DNA of 64,000 nucleotides from Lota lota (Eukaryota; Chordata; Actinopteri; Gadiformes; Lotidae). The DNA lies in contig JACYXH010000359.1 of the NCBI GenBank assembly GCA_026745465.1, positions 1,447,501-1,511,500 of the forward strand, in the 5' to 3' direction. Within the stretch, counting starts at the first letter, position 1, and each line of letters begins with the position of its first letter. Under the pieces are notes generated by a model that was not told where the DNA came from, searched no databases, and saw nothing but the letters and a program-made list of their open reading frames with translations. The position numbers and the translations under genes were made by a program. Below are positions 1 through 11,321 of this stretch, in pieces.

Positions 1-130
1 CCAGGCAGGTCAGGAACAAGGCTACACAGGTCAGGAACTGGGCTAATCAAGCCAAGTTCAGGAACAGAGCTATGCATGTCAGGAAAAGAGCTAGCCAAGT
101 CAGGAACAGGACTAGGCAGGTGAAGCTTTG
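1..130. repeat. degenerate ~30-bp tandem repeat
   Basis: Four to five imperfect copies of a unit built around 'aggtcaggaacagggcta' follow each other from the window edge. The array probably continues to the left, outside the window. No coding potential is visible. Confidence 0.6.
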
Positions 131-1584
131 GAGAAGGGCTAATTAGGTCAGAACAGGTCTGGGTAGCTGGGGAGCGTAGCTGGAGATTAAATCCTCTCCA
201 AGATACAGTCATTGAGGCTGGGGCGATCGCTGCTGGGTTCATTTTGTGTGTTGCTTCCTTCTATCACGGCTTGGATGTGTTTTTGAGGTCTAACACCTCA
301 TTTGGAGGTGAACCCAAATGCAGAGCTCCGACTCAGGGTAGGTGCAAAAGGAAACTTTACTTGATGAAACCAAGCAGCCTAAAACAAACCCTCAAACAAG
401 GATCCAGCAAATTGGGGCAGAAACTAGGGGACTCAGCTGAACACAATTATTAACTTACACAGGTGACAAACATTACATCAATGACACAAAGGAAAAAAAT
501 AGATAGTGAGTGGAGTTGGGGCAGGATCGTAAGAGATTTAGAACAGATTTTCCTCTGAAAGCATATATAAGATGAGTGCTGCTAGGCAGGCTTTATTATT
601 TCTTTATTATTCTCCACAAACTCTGTGATCTATCTCCTTCGAACATTTTTTCCTAGAGACTCCATTCCAATTTTTAATGTTCAATTTCTTATTCATTACA
701 TAGTTGTACTTTAATATTTTTACACTTTTAAAATATTATATTTTATAATGGTCAATTTCTGTGAGACTTCAACTACTTCAGCCATTACAACTCAGTCCAT
801 TATTAACGTTCAAACATTTGACATGTCATTACATTTTATCTTTATACTTATCGAAAGAGGATTTTGATATCATTTAGACTTTTGAGATTCAACAGTTTTA
901 CTTTTAAACACGCTTTAAATTTTCACTTCATCTCATTCACTTCCATTGAGCCTTGCTTAGAGCCTGTAACGTCACCCTGCTCTAGCCCAAGCTAGGTTTA
1001 ACAAACAGACTCAACATTTCGGACATCGTGGAGCCTTACAAAGTCAATATTTAATCTAGAAACACAACGTGAAGCTTAAACTGTAATGGTGGTTCTTGTT
1101 TCACTGGAATTAAAACGATTTATCGATGGGAGATATGCTTGTTGAGCATCAGGCCTTTATGTGTGATTTATATTACAATGGGTCCTTATGGAGAGTCTCC
1201 TCTCTTGACACAACAGTCTCATCTTTTAGAAGGATAGACACATGTTGGACATCCACGTGTTCATCTTCTTCTACTGAGCATGACTATGACTAATTTATAG
1301 TCGTCCAAGTTATGGTTTTTAAGAACAAGGTTATGGTTTGATGCCAGGTTCTTCATACATGGCTGGTTGTTTACTTCTGGTAGAAGCACAAAATGAGGTA
1401 GGCTAGGTTTCTAAATGCTACCTAAAAAACTATATTTTTCACGTCATGCTCTCTACACAAACGATATGTCATATGAAAGCTGAGACTCTACAGAGTCCAA
1501 CAGTATAAGTATAAACTCGACAAACTAGATGTGAAATATTACAATTTACACACCGATTTTGCAACCACATATTATGTCTTACCT
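131..1584. other. non-coding, possible LTR remnant at 180-450
   Basis: I see no gene here. The stretch at about 290-370 (gaacccaaatgcagagc followed by an A-rich tract and tttacttga) resembles the U5/poly(A) end of the Gypsy-A-type LTRs found later in the window, read on the - strand, but no TG/CA boundaries or target-site duplication could be fixed. The rest is AT-rich unique-looking sequence, presumably intronic or intergenic sequence upstream of the cadherin exons. Confidence 0.3.
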
Positions 1585-1945
1585 TTTGTTATTAATACTA
1601 ATCATATCAACACTACTATGTATAGTACTAATACTGTATCATACTAATACTACTTCTACTTATCATTCTACTTCTACTACTGGTACTTATCATAGTAATA
1701 CTACTTATATTAATCATACTTATACTACTACTTATAAGTTATCATACCAATACTACTATGTATCATACTAGTATTACTTCTACTACTTATCATACTGATA
1801 CTGCTACTTTAAGTTATCATACAAATACCACTATGTATCATACTAGCAGTACAGTATTTTTATCATTTTACTTATACTACAGGTAGGGCTACTTATTCAA
1901 ATACTACTTCAACTACTTATCATGCTTATACATACTACTACACCT
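1585..1945. repeat. imperfect ACT/ATC-rich cryptic simple repeat
   Basis: About 360 bp are dominated by the words tatcatac, taatactact and tctactac, giving long Tyr/Thr/Ser-rich open frames that are composition artefacts. The repeat is interrupted and not in a fixed register, so it is an old, slippage-derived tract rather than a clean microsatellite. Confidence 0.7.
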
Positions 1946-2439
1946 AGGTTCAAACTTTATCACTTTAGTTTAGCTATTTGTTAAACTACTACTACACTTT
2001 TTTCATACTGTTTGACATTATTGAAATGGTTTGGATGTTTATACTGTTACACTAACTCCACATACTTTAAACTTTTGAACTCTGTTCAAATCTTTTCACT
2101 TGGGTCAGCTATTCAAGATGTTTAAACAAAAAAAACGTAAAACTTAAACTTTGAAGCTTTATTTAACATGTTTTAAGACCATTTTACACTACAATAATCA
2201 CCCCATTTTACACAGGAAATGCATTTTCTAGTTCTATTCGATTTTCTATTTTTCTCTGAAAATGGGAAACTTTCCTTTTCGAACTAAAAGGATAAAAGTT
2301 TCCTTGTTGGTTAACATACAACAAACTAGGACTGCAAGAGTCACACAAGGTATTCACAGCCCACAAACCGCCTTTCCCACGCTCCGCCATTCCCGGCGGC
2401 CGCCCTTTTCGAGCCACGTCTCGCAAAACCCACGGTGGA

Positions 2440-2500
2440 GGTCAGACTCGAACCGGCGACCCTACGTGAGGCGAGGCTGTACCGCTACACTATGTGGACA
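2440..2500 (-). repeat. tRNA-derived SINE head
   Basis: On the - strand there is a good internal pol III promoter. The A box lies at 2475-2492 (TAGTGTAGCGG core) and the B box GGTTCGAGTC at 2445-2454, at tRNA-like spacing. The cloverleaf arms do not close well, so a functional tRNA is unlikely and a tRNA-derived SINE is the better call. Confidence 0.55.
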
Positions 2501-2639
2501 TGTCATTTGCTGGGTTTAAATCATTCTATGTTTTGAGAGGGAGCGGTCTTCCATTAGTGGCTTATGAATGCCTTATAAATCGGTTACTGGAAGTGAACAC
2601 GTCTAAATAATCAAAGACATAGAGACACACACACACAAA

Positions 2640-3145
2640 GGCACACACACAGACAAGGTGGTTTCATAGTAGATGCCGTTTATGTGTGATATTTTGCCAC
2701 AGACGCAGTGGTTACACAGTAGATGCCGTTTATGTGTGATATACTCCCATCTGCTGGTGAATTGGTGCAATAATCTTAAGAACAATCATGTTAATTGACA
2801 CTGTGACGTCATGGAATGAGATATCGACACCAAAATTGTATCACATGTTAAGGGGGGTGTTTTGTGTGATATTCTGCCACCTGCTGGCGATTTGGTGCAT
2901 TGCGCTTAACAGCAATCACGTTAGTTGACACTGTGACGTCATGGAATGAGATATCGACACCAAATCTTATGTTAAGGGAGGTGTCCTCTATGTGCATGCC
3001 AAGTTTCAAGTTGCTGCTTCGAACATTACTATATAAGCCATAAATCTGCTTCAGAAGTGATCAGACACTTGAAACTTGGCAGGCAAACTTTGTGTCGATA
3101 TCTCATTCCATGACGTCACAGTGTCAATTAACCTGACAGTGTGGA
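2640..3145. repeat. foldback/MITE-like element with three CRE palindromes
   Basis: A segment of about 40 bp containing gtgacgtcatggaatgagat occurs twice in direct orientation (around 2789 and 2919, ~130 bp apart) and once inverted (3093-3136). A second inverted pair, gccaagtttcaagt (about 2997) and acttgaaacttggc (about 3067), flanks the centre. Earlier, at 2655-2745, another segment (tagatgccgtttatgtgtgatat) is repeated in tandem. The layout fits a non-autonomous foldback element that has duplicated internally. Each ~40-bp segment contains the palindrome TGACGTCA (2804-2811, 2934-2941, 3111-3118). No target-site duplication could be fixed. Confidence 0.6.
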
Positions 3146-3294
3146 ATTATCCCCTCCCTGGGTTTGTGGCTTTGACTTATTGAAGTGAAAAATAACTTAC
3201 AGAAACAGTTCACTTAACTGCAAATGGTCCAAAACCATCAACAAAAAAGATTGACAACTTATTATTTAGATTACATACATTGTTTATGTTGCAG

Positions 3295-3431
3295 GTACTC
3301 TATTGACCGCCGCACTGACATGGACCGCCTCTTCAACGTACACCCAGGAAATGGATCCATCTTCCTGCTCAGGAGCCTGGACAGAGAGGAGAAAGCTTGG
3401 CACAACATTTCAGTTATTGCCACAGAGTTCA
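3295..3431 (+). CDS. type II classical cadherin, exon encoding end of EC4
   Basis: First visible exon of a calcium-dependent cell-cell adhesion protein of the plasma membrane; the 5' exons lie left of the window. It follows a gcag acceptor and ends at a gtaagt donor (137 nt). The translation runs from [13 protein letters not shown] to [10 protein letters not shown] and holds the LDRE calcium-binding motif typical of cadherin repeats (here SLDREEKAW). Its phase joins cleanly to the next exon. The exon series 137-122-118-252 nt that follows matches the usual type II cadherin layout as I remember it. The tail (last exon) resembles CDH6/9/10 more than CDH8/11, 12/18, 7/20 or 22/24, but the paralogue cannot be fixed from these exons, so no symbol is given. 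Confidence 0.9.
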
Positions 3432-3561
3432 GTAAGTTGCTTGAACAAGGGCCATTTGAATACAGGAAGGGAATGAACTGAGGAGAACATGACGTGATTT
3501 TAGATTTTTGTTATTTGTGTGAGAATTAAGAAAAAAAATTAAACGTGACATTTACCTTTAG

Positions 3562-3683
3562 ACAAACCTCTTCAGACCAGTCATGTGCCGGTCTTCATTC
3601 GCCTCCTGGACATAAACGACAATGCTCCCACCTTTGCCATCATCTACGAGACCTTTGTCTGTGAGAGGACCAAATCGGGACAG
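3562..3683 (+). CDS. type II cadherin, EC4-EC5 linker exon
   Basis: 122-nt exon after a pyrimidine-rich acceptor (tttaccttta|g), ending in front of gtatga. It encodes [17 protein letters not shown], the DxNDNAP calcium-binding linker between extracellular cadherin repeats, followed by the start of EC5 with the conserved Cys ([11 protein letters not shown]). Ends in phase 0. Confidence 0.92.
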
Positions 3684-5375
3684 GTATGAATGACAAAGCT
3701 CAATTTATCGCACAAGCCCGATCAGGGATTCCCGTTTAAACGCTGCTAACTCAAGTTTATTTTGAAAGACCACCATGCTAATGCCAACAGACATTTGCTA
3801 TATGTTTCTGAAATGATAGGCTGATACTGGTTGTTTTACTACAGTTTATTCTCCAAACAGGATGTTCAATGACAATGTTAACTCAAAGTGAATAGCTGCA
3901 GTGTTCTTCCCAGTCTCTCTGACTGCGGTATTTTAAAGATAAGACATGTGACTGAGACCACCTGCCCATAACTAACCTGTCTTCTTAATGGGTCCCGCAA
4001 GCCACGGCCCCTCCTATTTCTACCCTACAGACAGCACTTATAGGGCCCAGTCCACACGTATTTACAGGACACATTTTCACTATCTACTAGCCTGGTAGTG
4101 ACTAGTGTTTTATGCTAAAACAGAGGGTGAAATTCTTGCTTTTAAAAATATCCATATACGTGTGTACCGGAGCCTAAACCGCCTGCCCGTCCACAATGTA
4201 ATTTCCTATGGATTAAGGAAATGGGTCATTCAATACATATGCATGCAGTCAGACACAACATATGAGACACTCAAACCATTTTACACTGAAATCAAAAGCT
4301 ATGTCTCGCACAAACTGCATGCAGTTGCATAGATAAACAGATAAAGCATCAATTCATCAATTCAGCATCAATTCATCCTGTACTCTGGTGTCCCTGTTAT
4401 CCAATCCAATCCTAATCCTTATCGTTTGTTGTGTGTATGGGTTTGTGTGCATGTAGGCGAGTGCATATGTTTCTATTCATGCGCTCAGGTGTTACATTCC
4501 CTTCTGGAATTTGTACACAAGAAGCCTAATGCCTTAAAGATGCTAACGCAAACAATGCTTCTGCTCCCCTACTGTTAATACTCATCTCAATGTCCAATAT
4601 GTGTTGTCCATTATGTTTATGTAATAGTAAAAGAAAATATCACATTATTATTATATATATATAAAGAAAGGCATACATTCTGGCAAGAATTATAAACACG
4701 CAATCAATCTATGCAACGTATCTAAATGTGGATGAATGCATGCTTCTACATTCTACATTCCATGTATGTTGTATGTGTATGAAAAGATTGATGTTGAATT
4801 AATCCATAATAATATTATGTGCTTAATATATGCCAGATATAAGCACATCCTCAACATCAAAACAATAACAATCTAAATGTAAACGCAGGTGACCTAATAA
4901 TTAGGGTCAAAAATTGCAACTATTCAATCAAATATCTTTATACCCCGCCATTAATATATATTTTGCATGTATTCAATTTTAAAATGCATTGGGCCGAAAC
5001 CAGTTCAAGTGGTCACCTGATAGGCAAATGGGTTCGCGGGAGATTGCTGTAGGTATTTCAGGGTAAATTTTTTTATGAAAGCACATTGAAGGGTAAAGGT
5101 TTCTTATTCACAAGCAGTGTGCCTAATGTTCCTTGGTCACAAGCAAACTACTATCAAACTACTTCACTGGAATGGTGCTATTACAGGCAGATGTTTGGGT
5201 TCAAACGATGTGTACAACAATAAGAAGATGGGGTGGCAAAAATGTTGTAACTAGGTCACGTGCCAAAACGTTTGGGACCCCTTGCTTATCTGCTATAAGC
5301 AATTTGATGTGTCCATTTTAGTCTCTGCTTCTTAATGTATTCATCATAAATCTATTATTTGATCTTTCCTGATAG
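3684..5375 (+). other. cadherin intron
   Basis: 1.7 kb of AT-rich intron between the EC4-EC5 linker exon and the first EC5 exon. No exon-like frame with splice signals, RNA gene or recognisable repeat family is visible; open frames at 4105-4332 and 5133-5321 look like chance. Confidence 0.6.
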
Positions 5376-5493
5376 CGCATTCAGACAGTGAGTGCGGTGG
5401 ACGCTGATGAGCCGGCGTCAGGCCACCGCTTCTTCTTCAGCTTGGCTCCCGAGGGAATCCATCACAGCAACTTCACAGTCCGTGACAACGGAG
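5376..5493 (+). CDS. type II cadherin, EC5 first half exon
   Basis: 118-nt exon after a cctgatag acceptor and before gtaggc. It encodes [18 protein letters not shown] through to NFTVRDNG, the first half of membrane-proximal EC5, including the DADE/D and VRDN elements of the family. Starts in phase 0 and ends in phase 1, which fits the next exon. Confidence 0.92.
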
Positions 5494-5934
5494 GTAGGCC
5501 CTATATAGGCTAAAGTCAAACATGACTAGTTAATGATGTGCTCCCCACTTTGTGTCTGAAGTATTCGTTTTCTCTACAGGATTCTTTTTTTTTGTAATCT
5601 GATTATGTGTATTTGGTTGTTTGCTGATTTGCTGTTAAAAAAACTGCTGCTTGACTGCTGCATTTGTAAAAACCCAGATCTGTTAGCTAATTAAAATTGC
5701 CATCTAAGCTATAGTATAGTATGTGTAGCAGTTTTTAAGTGTTAATACTGAAATATTTAGAATATTGTCAGCTGCACACCCAATTTTAACAAATCAAGCT
5801 TGAGGTGAACGTTTCTGCTTCAGCCTTTGTGTTTTTTTTAAATAATATTCAAACAAAGGTTAATACCAATTAGAAAAAGAAAGTTTGATTACAAAACAAT
5901 TAAAAAAAATATTTCCTGTAACTACCAAAACCAG

Positions 5935-6186
5935 ACAACACTGCGGGCATCCTGACACGGCGCTCCAGTTACAACCGCCTCCACCAGAGTGTTTATATGG
6001 TTCCTGTGGTGATCACCGATGGCGACTACCCCATGCAGAGCAGCACGGGCACACTGACGGTGCGTGTGTGCTCATGTGACCACAATGGGAACATGGACCT
6101 GTGCAACACGGAGGCACTGACCAGCTCGGCTGGCATCAGCACCGGGGCAGTCATCGCCATCCTCCTCTGTGCCATCATACTCCTGA
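5935..6186 (+). CDS. type II cadherin, EC5 second half and start of transmembrane segment
   Basis: 252-nt exon bounded by an accag acceptor and a gtaagt donor. It encodes [24 protein letters not shown], then the Cys-rich end of EC5 ([11 protein letters not shown], four conserved Cys in all) and the start of the membrane helix ([16 protein letters not shown]). The last base is the first base of a Met codon completed by the next exon. Confidence 0.93.
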
Positions 6187-6839
6187 GTAAGTTATGCTGG
6201 GTACACAATACAGGATAATGAGCCTGATATTGTGCCTGATTTCCACCTTCCGACTCTGGTCAGCAAATGCCTGATTTTTGATTGTTTTGTGCCCGATTTG
6301 TCACCAAAAACGAAAGTGTGATGGTTTTGCAGATGGAGGAGTCCAACTCACGCAGCAACAGGTACAGGCATTTTCACGTCGTCTCCATGACTTTGTCCAT
6401 AGTTATGTAGTAATTATTTTGGTTGTCCACCATGTCTATTTACGCTAAAATCATGTTTTGGATTGTGAGATTGCAATTTCAATTTGCTTGAGTTATGGTT
6501 TTCAGAATCTGAATTGGGTTGTTGGGGAATGGAAATCGGTAAGTGTGTGTTGTGCTATGTTAGCTAAATTGTTGCTTTCCACAAACTTAATGACCAAAGC
6601 AGTTACATTTATCTTTGTCTCTTGTTAGGTGTGTGGTCTCTCACGTTTTCTAAATTTGAAAGATTATCTAGTGTGTGCCAGCTATATTTAAAATTTAAAA
6701 CATAAGTACACAACGGTATATACCAGTGCTTGTGTGTGAGTTTGTTCTTGACCACTGGCCTCATCAAGTATTCCTCGGGAGCAAGAATACAAGGCAAACA
6801 TGGCAAACCTTATCAGGCATAAGGGCTTTAGAATGCATA

Positions 6840-6931
6840 TTTTGAGTATGACGAATATTATTGTTATTGTTAACATTATTATAATTATTATTGTTATGAG
6901 TATTATTATTATTATAATAATTATCATAAGG
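6840..6931. repeat. ATT/ATA trinucleotide-rich tract
   Basis: Interrupted run of attattgttatt and attattattattat in the cadherin intron; a typical slippage-prone simple repeat. Confidence 0.7.
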
Positions 6932-6977
6932 GCTTGGAGCTCCCCTTCATTACCGTCCACTTAACCCCTTTAAACAA

Positions 6978-7001
6978 TAGAACCGCCGTGGGGCGGTTCT
7001 A
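6978..7001. repeat. short perfect hairpin
   Basis: tagaaccgcc and ggcggttcta form a 10-bp perfect stem around a 4-nt loop (gtgg), a GC-rich spot in AT-rich intron sequence. No accompanying gene is seen. Confidence 0.6.
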
Positions 7002-7584
7002 AGTCTAATAATTAAATCTATAGCACACTAAACTATACTAATTTTAAAGAATTTGGATTTAGTGCAATGACCACAACTTGACTAAACGACCACACACGAA
7101 CTGATTCGGTGCCTGAGGTGGTAAAAGCTTCAAACTTGGCACATATTTACCCGGTGACCATGGGACTGTATGGTGAAAAAAGCATAGCAATAAAACCAAA
7201 GACGGCAGAGATATACAAGGCTCGGCTGTCTAAGATGGCTGAAAAGAGGAGATTCCATTGTATAACCATGCCAAATTCCAAGTCTATATCTAAAAAAAGT
7301 AAGTAGATGCATTTGTTTGAAGTTCGCTTATCTAAACCCCGGCCTCTCTCCAATCCTGGCTGGGCCTTAAAGGGCCCGTCCTTTCTCTAAAGTCTGTTTT
7401 GACGGTGGATTTGACACTGTTTACTTTAGAAACATGGTTGGTGAATATTATTATGTTTACTTCGGGCAAACCTGTTTTTAAGGCATACCAATGCCATTTA
7501 CCATGCCTACCAAGCTCTCAATTTCCGCCACGTATGGAATACTGCTCCTTCTCAAAATATAGTCTCAAAAAATAGATTTATATT

Positions 7585-7665
7585 TCCTGGGGTGCAGTGG
7601 TAGAGCGTTGGGAACATGACCCTGGGGTTGCCGGTTCGAGCCTGACCGCAACCAAGAACATGAAA
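7585..7665 (+). repeat. tRNA-derived SINE module, copy 1
   Basis: A box tggtagagcgttgg at 7598-7611 and B box ggttcgagcc at 7633-7642 give a pol III promoter with tRNA-like spacing. The surrounding ~235 bp are repeated, diverged, immediately downstream (see copy 2). The arms do not close into a clean cloverleaf, so this is annotated as a SINE rather than a tRNA gene. Confidence 0.6.
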
Positions 7666-7831
7666 TATATGTTGTCACTCTTTGTTGTAGAGACATTTTT
7701 TAGATGTTTACTTCCGGTAAACATGCTTTTATAGCAATTCTACAATATTTACCAAGCTCATTATTTCCTCGTAGTATAGAAGACTCCTCCTTCTCAAAAT
7801 ATATAGCCTGATTTTCGCTGAGTAACTTATC

Positions 7832-7905
7832 GTTCCTTGTAGTCCGGTGGTAGAGCACAGGTCATATGATTATGAGGTTCCTGGTTCGAATCTCACCACA
7901 ACCCG
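7832..7905 (+). repeat. tRNA-derived SINE module, copy 2
   Basis: Second module about 250 bp downstream of copy 1, with A box tggtagagcac at 7848-7858 and B box ggttcgaatc at 7883-7892. Shared upstream words (tgtttacttc, ctaccaagctc/tttaccaagctc, ctccttctcaaaatata) show that the whole unit, not just the tRNA part, is present twice. Confidence 0.6.
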
Positions 7906-9187
7906 ACCATATTGAAAAGTTGTTTATTGCAGAGTTTGAAGGATAAATGATTCACAAAGCAGGTGATACCATGGTGTGTGATGCAGGCCATATGTAGGAC
8001 CCCATAATCGTTGCTTGCAACTATATTTTTTATTGTTTTTGTGGTGCATTTACCATGGACACGTCGCTTACACCCATGGAAGTTGTCAACAGATGTCCGT
8101 CCACTGGGATATTTTCCCCAGGCACGCAACTTGGCAGTTTTGTATAAATTGCTGAAATAGCTCAGATATTGGGGAAAATGTGTGTCTGTGTCATCTTTCA
8201 CTACTTTGCCTTGAGATGATGTGCGGTTGCTAATGAGTGGAATGAGCCTCTTTTGTTATTTGCGCTAATCAACCCCCTCCCGCATTCTGACAGAGGAGAA
8301 GCTTGAGAAAGATTTCACCAAAGAATCGAACAAGCAGTGCTAAGAGTATAGAAGGCATATTTTATGAAACAAATACTACATGACATTTTAGTTATTAATA
8401 GTTTAACTACAACTATTTTTTATTATTAATTAACTAGTTTTGTCTCGAAATAACTAAGATGATCTAAAGCCTAACTATACTTCAAACTAAACAATAGCTT
8501 TGGTTTATATAGTTTCTCGCTAATTACCCCAATCAAATACTACAGTTTATGAGACTAATAATGTGTAAAGTTGCTTTACCTACATATGCAAAGGACGCTT
8601 AACATTTAGGCTTCTATTCAAGCGGGCATTCATGATTGTAAAATATTGTTGTTTCCTTCTCTGTTGACAAATGTAGACTACTTAGTATTAGTCATATTGG
8701 ATAAAAGCATCGGCTGAATGGTTACAACTTAAATATAATGCATTCAGGTCTTACAATGACCACAACAGAACAAGACAGAAGTCCAATAAAACACAAAATG
8801 TGTACGTATACAGCTTTAACAAAAAAGAAGCCAATCTCACGCATTATACCCAATACTAAAATACGTAATTGAACTCAAAGAGGCATTTGCAGCATGCTTT
8901 CAAAAAAAAAAAAATTATTAGCTATTCAGTAGGATAACCCGTCTTTGCTTCAAGTGGTTAAAAATGTGAAGAGTTTAATTATACTTGTATATTATAAGCA
9001 TATGAACAGTAAAGGTAGATCATCTGGGTTTTTTTTAGGTAGTTCAGTGGTGCTGACACTCCTAGTGTGAACTATATTTTTTACAAATGTTTTTGTGCTC
9101 ATTTTGAGACAAATCTCCTCTGGAATTAGGAAGATTCATGTTAGCTTGGATAGAGGTTTGGGTCAGCTCAGGTCAATGTGATTTTGC

Positions 9188-9833
9188 TTAAAGGTGTAAT
9201 GTGCATGTGCAAACAATGTGGCGCAAACTCTATTTTAGTTTAAAACACTCCAAATATGACTTACAATTATCAATAGAATATGAAGAAATAACGTCAAAGA
9301 CATCTATATATTGTTTTGCAGAAATATTTACTTGTTATTTACTTGTTTACTTGTTGAGACATGTTTGCAGCTAGCCCAGCTAGCACCGGCCCGCACCATC
9401 TCGTAATACCACTTTGTACCTCAAGAGGTCACTGTCACTACAGGGTCCAGTCTGCCCCCAGTCCAACATGAGAGTATGAAGAAGTGGCGATGCCTGTTGT
9501 AACCATTTGTCAATCGCAGCATAAAAGAAATATAAGTAAAACAGAAAGTAACATTGCTTTCAACCGCTGGAGTCAGCTCTTTGCAAGTAAAGGAATGAAG
9601 TTTGAATGTTGGCTATGTAGCGATAGTTTATAGAGGTAGCTAATTTTATAACATTACCGACATTGTTAATATTTTTGCTAAGTAAGTTATCTGCTTATTG
9701 ATATGCGGTTCAGACCACTTAGGATACAATTGGGGTGGGCACCACAACTTTCTGGTTAAAGTTTCTGCCCCCTATTTGTGTTTGTTGAGTGTGGAGGACT
9801 AATTCCTCCAAACCATACACATTGCACCTTTAA
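9188..9833. mobile_element. MITE-like element with terminal inverted repeats
   Basis: ttaaaggtgtaatgtg at the left end is mirrored by cacattgcacctttaa at the right end (15 of 16 positions pair). The interior has no coding capacity and includes a short palindrome, ggaggactaattcctcc. Both ends read TTAA, which could be the target site. A second related end (taaaggtataatatgtaac) starts directly at the right border, so two insertions may abut. Superfamily not assigned. Confidence 0.5.
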
Positions 9834-10687
9834 AGGTATAATATGTAACATTTTTGTCAAATACAAATATCTAAACCTGTTATATATTTTGTTGGGTTGT
9901 ATACTTACATTATCCTAATTGTTTCCTACAATGTTCAAACCCAGTAAAATACAGTTTAATTCACTGTCATGATCTGTTACATTTGGCTGCAAGTCAATGG
10001 TGTCATATGCCCTTTACCCCCTAACATCCAGGGAAACGCGAAAAAACAGTAATTCAGTAGAGACCTAATGTATTTATATATTTCAATAGCGATCTAGCTT
10101 ACTACAATGTGCTTATTTGACAAATGCCTCATGCCAGCCACCAAGCTAATGCAGTGTTTCACACACGTAGACTTTACCTGGTCGGGTCAATGGTCGGGTC
10201 AAGTCAGCAAGTTAACTTTGTTACTTGTGGCAATTTCACAGAATTAAATTACAATGTGAATAAACGTAATGTGAATACAACTTCAAATCATTTACTCGTC
10301 TGTGAACATGATTTCGCCTGAGTCGCATCAGATATATTTTGGTGAAGACAACAACTCCCATGATCCCATGTTACTTCACGACATCATCAAACTACGTATT
10401 TTGTTATTGCTTTGATTGAGTGACCCGAAGCAGCAGAAATTACATATTATAACTTTACGGTAGGGATAAAAGGAAATCATAGTTGTTGTTTTTTTGCAAT
10501 ATATGATTACAAATATATGACAAGTTGGTCTAGTGCATGTGTCCATGCATCTCAGATGAAGCATGGGTTGTCACGGCACACTGACTGCTGGGCGGCAATA
10601 TTATGAAATAATGCTGACAGAATTATCTCTACAGCAGTTTTAGATGGTAAAAGTACGCCATTTTACCGAAGGTGAGGCCAGCCTACA

Positions 10688-10688
10688 T

Positions 10689-10720
<32 letters not shown>

Positions 10721-10725
10721 AATAT

Positions 10726-10786
<61 letters not shown>
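10688..10786. repeat. (AT)n microsatellite
   Basis: Nearly pure TA/AT run of about 100 bp with two early aaat interruptions. The Tyr-Ile poly-dipeptide frames across it are artefacts. Confidence 0.95.
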
Positions 10787-10789
<3 letters not shown>

Positions 10790-11227
10790 GTATTTTCTGT
10801 CTACATTTTGGGCACTGAACTCTACCTCCACTCACTTTGACTGCCACAATGTTGTAATTTAATTTCAAATGTGCCTTTCTTCTGCCATTCCTTGTGTCTT
10901 CAGTTATTACAAAGTGTAGCTGGCAATGTCCATGCTAATGTACGAGTGCCATAGATGTAGGTTTTTTATTTTTTAATCATTTTTTATCGCCAGTGGTGTG
11001 CAAATATCCATTTGTTTAATCACATTTTATTTTATTAATTTATTATTTTATTTTCAATTTTTATATATATTGATAATATAGCTTTTATAGGAAGTTCTGC
11101 TTTATTCCACATACTCTCGATCAGTGTTTCCATTCGTATATATACATATCATTACTATATACTATATCATTCATCATCATTATTAAAACGTCATATTAAT
11201 AGTAACTCTGTGACACAATGCTGGTGG

Positions 11228-11321
11228 GTCTAACTCTGTCTCCTGCTCCCCTCCCTAGTGATCGTGGTGCCGTTGTGTCTAACTCTCTGTTTCCTGCTCC
11301 CCTCCCTAGTGATCGTGGTGC
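11228..11321 (+). promoter_or_regulatory. tandemly duplicated splice acceptor of the last cadherin exon
   Basis: A 43-45-bp block holding the polypyrimidine tract, the AG and the first bases of the exon occurs twice (11228-11270 and 11277-11321). The two AGs end at 11258 and 11309, exactly 51 nt apart, so either acceptor keeps the cadherin frame. The copies differ by a CT indel and a substitution in the pyrimidine tract. The downstream acceptor gives the family-like sequence [11 protein letters not shown] directly after the previous exon. The upstream one inserts 17 mostly hydrophobic residues. Confidence 0.85.

Larger units (their letters stand above)
6187..11258 (+). other. large cadherin intron with repeats
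   Basis: About 5.1 kb separates the EC5/TM exon from the cytoplasmic exon. Apart from the repeats listed separately (ATT-rich tract, tRNA-like pair, a TIR-bearing MITE-like segment and an AT microsatellite) I see no exon or RNA gene. The open frames at 7109-7306, 7893-8201 and 10124-10321 lack splice context or family resemblance. Confidence 0.6.

Noticed and set aside
7832..7905. Possible functional tRNA gene
   Set aside because: Good A and B boxes, but acceptor and anticodon stems do not pair convincingly and a second diverged copy lies in tandem, so a SINE is more likely.
10640..10868. Tyr-Ile repeat 'proteins'
   Set aside because: Pure translation of an AT microsatellite.
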